NCBI RefSeq assembly: GCF_014295035.1
Contig: NZ_CP060404.1
Coordinates: 1,406,001 to 1,470,000 of the forward strand
Direction of reading: 5' to 3'
DNA length: 64,000 nt
Origin: Streptomyces buecherae
Lineage (GTDB): Bacteria; Actinomycetota; Actinomycetes; Streptomycetales; Streptomycetaceae
Part shown: one piece after another, positions 58,515-64,000 of the stretch
How the letters are laid out: every line of letters begins with the position of its first letter
Position numbering within the stretch: the first letter of the stretch is position 1
Made by a program: the position numbers and the translations under genes
The notes under the pieces: generated by a model
Seen by the model: the letters and a program-made list of their open reading frames with translations, nothing else
The model's database searches: none
What the model was told of the DNA's origin: nothing

Positions 58515-60335
58515 TCAGCGGCCGACCGCGTACCCCTGGGCCCCGCGCGGATTGGCCGCCGCCGACAGCACGCCGGTCTCCGGGTCCCGGGCGACCGCGC
58601 TCAGCCTGCCCTCCGACCAGGGCCCGCCGACGCTCACGTCGTGGCCCCTGCGGCGCAGCTCCGCGATCAGCTCCGGGTCGAACCGCTCCTCGACGGTGAC
58701 GCCGCCGGGGCGCATGCCGCGCGGGTAGAACGACTCGGGGAAGCCCTCCTGGTGCCAGTTGGGTGCGTCGATGGCGCCCTGCAGGTCGAGCCCGCCGCGC
58801 ACGGGCGGGCGCAGCGCCACCGCGAGGAAGAAGTGCGTCTGCCACTGGTCCTGCTGGTCGCCGCCGGGGGTGCCGAAGGCGAGGACGGGCTCGCCGTCGC
58901 GCAGCGCGAGGGAGGGCGAGAGCGTGGTGCGCGGGCGGCGCCCCGGGGTGAGCGTGTTCGGCAGGTCCGGGTCGAGCCAGGCCATCTGGAGCCGGGTGCC
59001 GAGGGGGAAGCCGAGTTCGGGGACGACGGGGCTGGACTGGAGCCAGCCGCCGCTGGGCGTCGCCGAGACCATGTTGCCCCAGCGGTCCACGACGTCCAGG
59101 TGGCAGGTGTCGCCCCGGGTGCCGCCGTCGGCCGTCACGGTCGGCTCGCCGACCCCCGCCGCTGCGCTGGTCAGCACGCCGGTCGCGGCCCGCTCGCCAC
59201 GGGCCACGGCGTGGGTGTGCGCGGCCAGGCGCGGCACCCGGCCCTCGGGGTGCCCCGGGCGCAGCTCGTACGAGGCGCCTGGGCCGATCAGCGCGCGGCG
59301 GGCGGCGTTGTAGTCCGCGTCGAGGAGGGCGGCCAGCGGCACGGTGCCCGGCCCGCGCGCGTCGCCGTACCACGCCTCCCGGTCGGCGAAGGCGAGCTTG
59401 CCGCCCTCGACGAGGGTGTGCACGTACGCGGCCGTGCCGTGGTCGGCGGCGGTCAGGCCGTCCGGGAGCAGGGCGAGTTGTTGGAGCAGGACCGGGCCCT
59501 GCGACCAGGGGCCCGGCTTGCACACGGTCCAGCCCTGCCAGTCGTAGCGGGCCGGCTCCTCGTACGTGGCCTCGAAGGCGGCCAGGTCGTCGCCGCTGAG
59601 CGGGCCCGCGTGCCGCTCACCCGAGGTGTCGAGCGCCGGGCGGGCGGCGGAGGCGACCAGTGCCTCGGCTATGAAGCCGGTCCGCCACACCCGGCGCGCG
59701 GCGTCGATGCGCGCCTCGCGGTCGCCGCCGGCCGCGTCCGCCTCGGCCAGCAGGCGCCGCCAGGTGGCGGCCAGCGGCCGGTTGGTGAACAGGGTGCCGG
59801 GGGCGGGCGCCTTCCCGCCGGGCAGGTAGACCTCAGCCGAGGTGGTCCACTCGCTCTCGAACAGGGCCCGCACCCGCTCCACGGTCTCCGTCAGCCGCTC
59901 GACGGGCGGGTGGCCCGCCTCCGCGTAGCCGATGGCGTACCGGAGCACGGACGCGAGCGACTTGGTGCCGTGGTCGCGCAGGAGAAGCAGCCACGCGTCG
60001 AAGGCGCCGGGGACGGCGGCGGCCAGCGGCCCGGTGCCGGGGACCAGCTCCAGGCCGAGGTCGCGGTAGGCGGCGGCGCTGGCGCCGGCCGGCGCGGGGC
60101 CCTGCCCGCACAGCACGCGCACCGCGCCGCCGGCCGGGGCGATGATGATCGGGACCTCGCCGGCCGGGCCGTTCAGGTGCGGCTCGACCACGTGCAGCAC
60201 GAACGCGGCGGCCACGGCCGCGTCGTAGGCGTTCCCGCCGTCCTCCAGGACCGCCATCGCCGACTGGGAGGCGAGCCAGTGCGTCGACGAGGCCATGCCG
60301 AAGGTGCCGTGCAGGGTGGGCCGGGTGGTGAACAC
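58515..60335 (-). CDS. gamma-glutamyltransferase-family Ntn hydrolase
   Basis: A 606-residue gamma-glutamyltranspeptidase. 'ASSTHWLASQSAMAVLEDGGNAYDAAVAA' begins the heavy chain (short segment 'GGNAYDAAVAAAF' is diagnostic). The autocleavage/nucleophile Thr410 is in 'RGDTCHLDVVDRWGNMVS', and the small-subunit glycine loop is 'TPGGDQQDQWQ'. Unlike most bacterial GGTs I see no signal peptide, so it may be cytosolic, as in the cephalosporin-acylase-like branch. It hydrolyses or transfers gamma-glutamyl groups, or a related amide. GTG 60335 follows GAGGAG by about 10 bases. It lies 114 bp downstream of the sulfite oxidase gene. Confidence 0.88.
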   Translation of the reverse strand: MFTTRPTLHGTFGMASSTHWLASQSAMAVLEDGGNAYDAAVAAAFVLHVVEPHLNGPAGEVPIIIAPAGGAVRVLCGQGPAPAGASAAAYRDLGLELVPGTGPLAAAVPGAFDAWLLLLRDHGTKSLASVLRYAIGYAEAGHPPVERLTETVERVRALFESEWTTSAEVYLPGGKAPAPGTLFTNRPLAATWRRLLAEADAAGGDREARIDAARRVWRTGFIAEALVASAARPALDTSGERHAGPLSGDDLAAFEATYEEPARYDWQGWTVCKPGPWSQGPVLLQQLALLPDGLTAADHGTAAYVHTLVEGGKLAFADREAWYGDARGPGTVPLAALLDADYNAARRALIGPGASYELRPGHPEGRVPRLAAHTHAVARGERAATGVLTSAAAGVGEPTVTADGGTRGDTCHLDVVDRWGNMVSATPSGGWLQSSPVVPELGFPLGTRLQMAWLDPDLPNTLTPGRRPRTTLSPSLALRDGEPVLAFGTPGGDQQDQWQTHFFLAVALRPPVRGGLDLQGAIDAPNWHQEGFPESFYPRGMRPGGVTVEERFDPELIAELRRRGHDVSVGGPWSEGRLSAVARDPETGVLSAAANPRGAQGYAVGR

Positions 60336-60449
60336 GAGAGCGGGCTCCTCGGGCCGGGGGCGGGTGCGCTGGCGCGAGCGTACGCAGCGCGCGCACGGTC
60401 GCGGCAGTACGCCCGCCCCCGGCCTCGGGGCGAGGAGTGGGTGACCGGC

Positions 60450-61628
60450 TCAGACGACCGTGACCGGGAGGCGGACCACCGCGTCGAAGAAGTAGCCCTG
60501 GGTGTTGGGCGGGGTGTGGTCGGGCTGGGTGTTGCCCGCCGCGTCGGTGGCCCGGGCCAGCAGCGTGGTCGGGCCGGTGGCGTGTGGGTGCCAAGGCACG
60601 GACCAGCGGACCCAGCCGTACCGGCGCGGCGGGTCCTGGAGCTGGGCCCGGCGCCAGTGCGCCCCGCCGTCGGTGCTCACCCGCACCTCGACCACGGGCG
60701 CGTGCCCGGACCAGGAGCGGCCGGTCAGCCGGTGGGTGTGGCGGGCGTCGAGGGTGGCGCCGTGGTCCAGTTCGAAGGTGGATCTGACGGGCTGTCGGGT
60801 CAGCGGCGCGCTGCCCTGCGGCGGGTGGCCTGGCCCGAACAGCCGGTAGTAGTCGGTGTCCCAGGGCGAGTGCAGGGCCTCGGCGCTGACCTCGATGTCG
60901 CCGAGCCACTTGATGGAGGCGATGCCGACCCAGGACGGCACCACCACGCGGAGCGGGAAGCCGTGGTCGGGCGGCAGCGGCGCGCCGTTCATCTCGTACG
61001 CGAGGAGCACGTCGGCCAGCGCCTTGGCGACCGGCAGCGGGCGGCGCACCCGGCCCTGGTTCACGCCGGCCGTGACGTACTCCGCGTCGAGCCCGCGCGG
61101 CATGACGGCCACGGCGTGGTCGCCGATCCCCGCCCGGTGCAGCACGTCGGCCAGGCGCACCCCGCGCCAGCGGGCCACGCCGACGGCGCCGAGCGTCCAG
61201 GGCGTGCCGGTGACGGTGTCGTGCTGCTGGGAGGCGAAGTAGCCGCGCGCGTTGCCGGCGCACTCGATGGCCACATCGCGGCTGACGGCGGGCAGGGCGC
61301 GCAGGTCGGCCAGGGTGAACCGGACGGGCCCGCCGCGCAGCCCGCTGCCCCACACGGTCAGCCGCCAGGTGTCCGCGTCGAGGGCGGGGGTCGCGGTGTG
61401 GTTGCGGACGAAGAAGCGGTCGTTGGGCGTGTGGAAGCCGGTGCCACGCAGGGCCGACGGGCGGGTTTCGGCGTTGGTGCCGTGGCGGGTGAACACGTCG
61501 GCCGGCAGCGGTTTGACGATGCCGCCGGGCGCCTCGGCCGCCACGGCGGGCGTAGCGGCGCGGGCGGCCTGGGCGGCGACGGGGACGGTGGCGAGCAGCT
61601 TGAGGACGGTACGTCGGGCAGAAGTCAT
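60450..61628 (-). CDS. Tat-exported molybdopterin sulfite oxidase-family enzyme
   Basis: A 392-residue molybdoenzyme. Tat-type signal 'SARRTVLKLLATVPVAA' with twin Arg5-Arg6. Then the sulfite-oxidase fold: 'FHTPNDRFFVRNHTATP', Mo-ligand Cys123 in 'VAIECAGNARGYF', 'HGFPLRVVVPSWVGIASIKWL' (short 'GIASIKWLGDI' is the hallmark), and an immunoglobulin-like dimerisation domain from ~285. It lacks a heme domain, so an external cytochrome takes the electrons. Oxidises sulfite to sulfate, probably outside the membrane. ATG 61628 follows GAGGTG. A cysteine-rich leader peptide lies upstream and probably controls it. Confidence 0.92.
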   Translation of the reverse strand: MTSARRTVLKLLATVPVAAQAARAATPAVAAEAPGGIVKPLPADVFTRHGTNAETRPSALRGTGFHTPNDRFFVRNHTATPALDADTWRLTVWGSGLRGGPVRFTLADLRALPAVSRDVAIECAGNARGYFASQQHDTVTGTPWTLGAVGVARWRGVRLADVLHRAGIGDHAVAVMPRGLDAEYVTAGVNQGRVRRPLPVAKALADVLLAYEMNGAPLPPDHGFPLRVVVPSWVGIASIKWLGDIEVSAEALHSPWDTDYYRLFGPGHPPQGSAPLTRQPVRSTFELDHGATLDARHTHRLTGRSWSGHAPVVEVRVSTDGGAHWRRAQLQDPPRRYGWVRWSVPWHPHATGPTTLLARATDAAGNTQPDHTPPNTQGYFFDAVVRLPVTVV

Positions 61629-61730
61629 CGCGGAACACCTCGGGAGGAGAGCGCTGGCGGGCGCGGACGCCCGGGAGCGCGGGAGGGGCGAGGGAGCGGG
61701 CGCGCGGGGCGCGCGGGGGCGAGGCAGGCG

Positions 61731-61781
61731 TCAGCGACAACAACGACAGGGGCGCGGCACAGAGCGCGCGGTGACAGCCAT
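61731..61781 (-). CDS. 16-residue cysteine-rich leader peptide
   Basis: ORF of 17 codons: MAVTARSVPRPCRCCR then TGA. Three cysteines fall in the last five residues. It begins exactly where a leaderless message would: TAAGAT ends 6 bases before the ATG. The sulfite oxidase gene starts 102 bp after its stop. Actinobacteria use such Cys-rich leaderless ORFs as attenuators: scarce Cys-tRNA stalls ribosomes and alters expression of the sulfur gene behind. The very GC-rich gap can form hairpins. Too short for standard gene finders; the sequence features agree closely with the known class. Confidence 0.82.
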   Translation of the reverse strand: MAVTARSVPRPCRCCR

Positions 61782-61787
61782 GCGGGC

Positions 61788-61816
61788 ATCTTAGACACGC
61801 GCCCGGGCCGGGTCAG
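61788..61816 (-). promoter_or_regulatory. promoter of the leader peptide / sulfite oxidase gene
   Basis: Minus strand: -35 CTGACC (61816-61811), 17-base spacer, -10 TAAGAT (61793-61788), then 6 bases to the leader ATG at 61781. The geometry is that of a sigma-70-type promoter giving a leaderless transcript. Confidence 0.75.
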
Positions 61817-61833
61817 CGCCTCCCGCACGACGG

Positions 61834-61990
61834 CTGCGGCGCACCGCTCGAACGGCGGCCGGCCACCCGGCGGTACGGGGCGGGGCGTGCCCAACACGGC
61901 TCAACGCGGCCCAACACGGCCCGGGCGACGGGGCGGCGGGGCGACGGGGCGACGGGGCGACGGGGCGGCGGGGCGACGGGGCGGGGATGA
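61834..61990. repeat. GCGACGGG tandem repeats and CAACACGG short repeats
   Basis: From 61922 to 61985, about eight copies of an 8-bp unit GCGACGGG/GCGGCGGG. Just before (61895-61920) are three CAACACGGC/CAACGCGGC copies. Together with 61782-62069 this fills the gap between the sulfite oxidase leader and the flavin oxidoreductase; I see no gene. Confidence 0.8.
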
Positions 61991-62069
61991 CGGCGGGCGG
62001 TGGCGGGGGCCGGCCGGGTAGCGGCGGGGCGGGGCCGGCCGGTGGTGCGGCCGGTCCCGCGCTGCCGGG

Positions 62070-63086
62070 CTACAGGGCCTCGAAGCCCGGGATGACCTCC
62101 TGGCCGTAGCCGTCGATGACGTGCTCGCGCGCGTCGTGCATCGCGTACACGGCGAACTGGTCGACGCCCAGGTCGCGCAGGGCGGCCAGGCGGGCGATGT
62201 GGGCACGCGGCGGGCCGATGAGGCAGAAGCGGTCGACGATCTCGTCGGGGACGAACTCGGTGTCGGGGTTGTCGGCGCGGCCGTGGTGGGCGTAGTCGTA
62301 ACCCGTGCGCCGCTCGATGTAGCCGGTGAGTTCGGCGGGGACCAGGTCGGAGTCCTGGCCGTAGCGGCTGACGAGGTCGGCGACGTGGTTGCCGACCATG
62401 CCGCCGAACCACCGGCACTGCTGCCTGGCGTGCGCCAGCGCCTCGGGCGTGTCGTCGCACAGGTAGGCGGGCGCGGCGACACAGATCCTCACCTCGCGCG
62501 GGTCGCGGCCGGCGTCGGCCGCCGCGTCGCGCACCGCCGTGACCATCCACTCCGTCAGCAACGGGTCGGCCAGTTGCAGGATGAACCCGTCGGCCTTCTG
62601 CCCGGCCAGCGCCAGCGCCTTGGGCCCGTACGCCGCCATCCACACCGGCAGCCGGCCCCCGCGCACCCACGGCAGCCGCACCGTGGCGCCGTCCACCACC
62701 GCCTCGCGCCCCTCGGCGAGGTCGCGCAGGGCGTCGATGCAGGTGCCGAGGGTGGCCAGGCTGCACGGGCGGCGGCCGGCGACGCGTAGCGCCGAGTCGC
62801 CGCGGCCGATGCCGCACACGGTGCGGTTGCCGTACATCTCGTTGAGCGTGGCGAAGGTGGAGGCCGTCACCTCCCAGGTGCGGGTGCCCGGGTTGGTGAC
62901 CATGGGGCCGACGATGAGGCGCTCGGTGTGTTCGAGCACCCGGCTGTGGATGACGAACGGCTCCTGCCACAGCACGGCGGAGTCGAACGTCCAGCCGTAG
63001 CGGAAGCCGTTGCGTTCGGCGCGCCGCATCAGGCCGACGGTCTGCGCGGCGGGTGGGTCGAGCTGCAAGACGAGGCCGAAGTCCAC
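62070..63086 (-). CDS. LLM-class flavin-dependent oxidoreductase
   Basis: A 338-residue luciferase-like monooxygenase (bacterial TIM-barrel flavin/F420 family): 'MDFGLVLQLDPPAAQTVGLM', 'YGWTFDSAVLWQEPFVIHSR', 'GPMVTNPGTRTWEVTASTFATL' (in parts), 'GIGRGDSALRVAGRRP' and 'PVWMAAYGPKALALAGQKAD'. This subgroup usually lies beside dihydropyrimidinase genes and probably serves cyclic-amide or pyrimidine breakdown. GTG 63086 follows AGGAGGG. The dihydropyrimidinase gene ends 73 bp upstream on the same strand, pointing to an operon. Confidence 0.9.
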   Translation of the reverse strand: MDFGLVLQLDPPAAQTVGLMRRAERNGFRYGWTFDSAVLWQEPFVIHSRVLEHTERLIVGPMVTNPGTRTWEVTASTFATLNEMYGNRTVCGIGRGDSALRVAGRRPCSLATLGTCIDALRDLAEGREAVVDGATVRLPWVRGGRLPVWMAAYGPKALALAGQKADGFILQLADPLLTEWMVTAVRDAAADAGRDPREVRICVAAPAYLCDDTPEALAHARQQCRWFGGMVGNHVADLVSRYGQDSDLVPAELTGYIERRTGYDYAHHGRADNPDTEFVPDEIVDRFCLIGPPRAHIARLAALRDLGVDQFAVYAMHDAREHVIDGYGQEVIPGFEAL

Positions 63087-63158
63087 GGTGGCCCTCCTGA
63101 CGTGACGGGGTGGGGGTGGCCCGGCGGCCGGGGCCCGGAGGTGGCCGGGGCAGCCGGG

Positions 63159-64000
63159 CTAGTGCAGGTACGCGCAGGTGTCGCGCGGCACGTACCGGCC
63201 GTGGCCCGCGCGGCCGGTGAAGGTGCGCCGGTCGATGACGACCTCGCCGCGCGAGAGCACCGTCTCGCACCGGCCGGTGACCTCGCGGCCCTCGTACGCC
63301 GAGTAGTCCACGCTCATGTGGTGGGTGCGCGCGGAGATCACCTGGCTGGCCCGCGGGTCGTAGATGACCAGGTCGGCGTCGGAGCCGGGGGCGATGGTGC
63401 CCTTGCGCGGGTAGAGGCCGAACATCCGGGCCGGGGCCGCGCAGGCGATGTCGATCCAGCGGCGCCGCGAGATGTGGCCGTCGACCACCCCCTGGTGCAG
63501 CAGGTCCATCCGGTGCTCCACGCCGGGCAGCCCGTTGGGGATCTTCGAGAAGTCGCCGCGGCCCAGCTCCTTCTGGCCCGCGAAGCAGAACGGGCAGTGG
63601 TCGGTCGAGACCACCTGGAGGTCGTCGGTACGCAGGCCGCGCCAGAGCGCGGCCTGGTGCTCGCGGGGCCGCAGCGGCGTGCTGCACACGTACTTGGCGC
63701 CCTCGAAGTCCGGCTCGGCCAGGTTGTCGACGGACAGGAACAGGTACTGCGGGCAGGTCTCGCCGAAGACCGGCAGCCCCGCGTCCCTGGCCCGCGCCAG
63801 CTCCGCGAGCGCCTCGGCGGCGGAGACGTGCACCACGTACAGCGGGCAGTCGGCGACCCGGGCCAGCGCGATGGCCCGGTGCGTGGCCTCCGCCTCCAAC
63901 AGGGTCCTGCGGACCTCGCCGTGGTGGCGCGGGTCGGTGCGGCCCTCGGCGACGGCCTGCTCGACCAGGACGTCGATGGCCGGGCCGTTCTCGGCGTGCA
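63159..64000 (-). CDS. dihydropyrimidinase / D-hydantoinase, C-terminal part
   Basis: About 280 codons of a cyclic amidohydrolase; the N-terminus lies beyond the right edge. 'HAENGPAID' at the edge is the metal-site motif, followed by 'ADCPLYVVHVSAAEAL' (metal His), 'GETCPQYLFL', 'STDHCPF' (catalytic Asp), 'IPNGLPGVEHRMDLL' and the C-terminal beta sandwich 'KGTIAPGSDADLVIYDP'. It opens dihydrouracil or hydantoins to N-carbamoyl acids, the second step of reductive pyrimidine degradation. The first part of the protein, with HxH and the carboxylated Lys, is not visible. TAG stop at 63159-63161. Confidence 0.92.
   Translation of the reverse strand, partial: HAENGPAIDVLVEQAVAEGRTDPRHHGEVRRTLLEAEATHRAIALARVADCPLYVVHVSAAEALAELARARDAGLPVFGETCPQYLFLSVDNLAEPDFEGAKYVCSTPLRPREHQAALWRGLRTDDLQVVSTDHCPFCFAGQKELGRGDFSKIPNGLPGVEHRMDLLHQGVVDGHISRRRWIDIACAAPARMFGLYPRKGTIAPGSDADLVIYDPRASQVISARTHHMSVDYSAYEGREVTGRCETVLSRGEVVIDRRTFTGRAGHGRYVPRDTCAYLH

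Noticed and set aside
61922-61985. Regular repeats suggestive of a CRISPR array.
   Set aside because: The unit is 8 bp with no spacers; it is a simple tandem repeat.
58641-62021. A 1126-codon plus-strand frame opposite gamma-glutamyltransferase and sulfite oxidase.
   Set aside because: The opposite strand carries intact, recognisable enzymes; the frame has only low-complexity sequence.

Overview
The window is chromosomal DNA of a high-GC actinomycete, almost certainly a Streptomyces or close relative. Evidence: very GC-rich third codon positions, GTG/TTG starts beside GGAGG-type ribosome sites, several apparently leaderless genes, and a block (32055-43317) running 3-hydroxyacyl-CoA dehydrogenase, TetR, ccr, meaA, citrate-lyase-like, MaoC, acyl-CoA dehydrogenase, psd, pssA, an order I recognise from streptomycetes. 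No rRNA, tRNA, CRISPR array or insertion sequence was found.

Layout, left part. 1-11.4 kb holds regulators and single enzymes: a cut-off GntR gene, an asparagine-synthetase remnant, a GNAT protein, a divergent XRE-cupin regulator/methyltransferase pair with a shared operator, a sugar-dehydrogenase-like protein, a STAND-type TPR ATPase beside a GPP34 protein, a nitroreductase with a TetR gene and twin operators, an orphan CitB-type response regulator and a DUF402 protein. 11.6-18.3 kb is a tightly coupled four-gene NRPS-independent siderophore operon (ATP-grasp ligase, two IucA/IucC synthetases, PLP decarboxylase) behind an iron box. Its gene content and order match vibrioferrin pvsA-B-D-E without the exporter pvsC. 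18.7-22.8 kb holds a fused acyl-CoA carboxyltransferase, a FrnE-like protein, and a divergent SDR/Rrf2 pair with two operators.

Middle. 22.9-28.5 kb carries an ImuB-like Y-family polymerase and DnaE2, overlapping by 4 bp, behind a candidate LexA-controlled promoter. After a membrane protein, a GNAT and a HEAT protein comes the ethylmalonyl-CoA pathway block: crotonyl-CoA carboxylase/reductase (all four CO2-site residues present), ethylmalonyl-CoA mutase, a malyl-CoA lyase-type enzyme, a MaoC hydratase, and an acyl-CoA dehydrogenase that may be methylsuccinyl-CoA dehydrogenase. The ccr promoter has a perfect palindrome between -35 and -10, probably the target of the TetR gene next door. psd and pssA (phosphatidylethanolamine synthesis) follow and overlap. 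A glycerate kinase and a BCCT osmolyte transporter diverge from a common region.

Right part. 47.8-49.7 kb holds a 58-residue peptide gene, a 132-residue unknown and a divergent LuxR-type regulator, possibly a small peptide system. 49.8-52.9 kb is a mirror pair of secreted cell-wall hydrolases (Rpf-like and NlpC/P60-like) whose C-terminal FG-GAP halves form a ~776-bp nearly identical inverted repeat. Then come alkylation repair (ogt and an AdaA-AlkA fusion), a glyoxalase-like protein behind a DtxR-like palindrome, a phytoene-dehydrogenase-like flavoprotein, an inositol-phosphatase homologue, gamma-glutamyltransferase, a Tat-exported sulfite oxidase preceded by a leaderless 16-residue cysteine-rich leader peptide with a full promoter, and a flavin-dependent oxidoreductase next to a dihydropyrimidinase cut by the window end.
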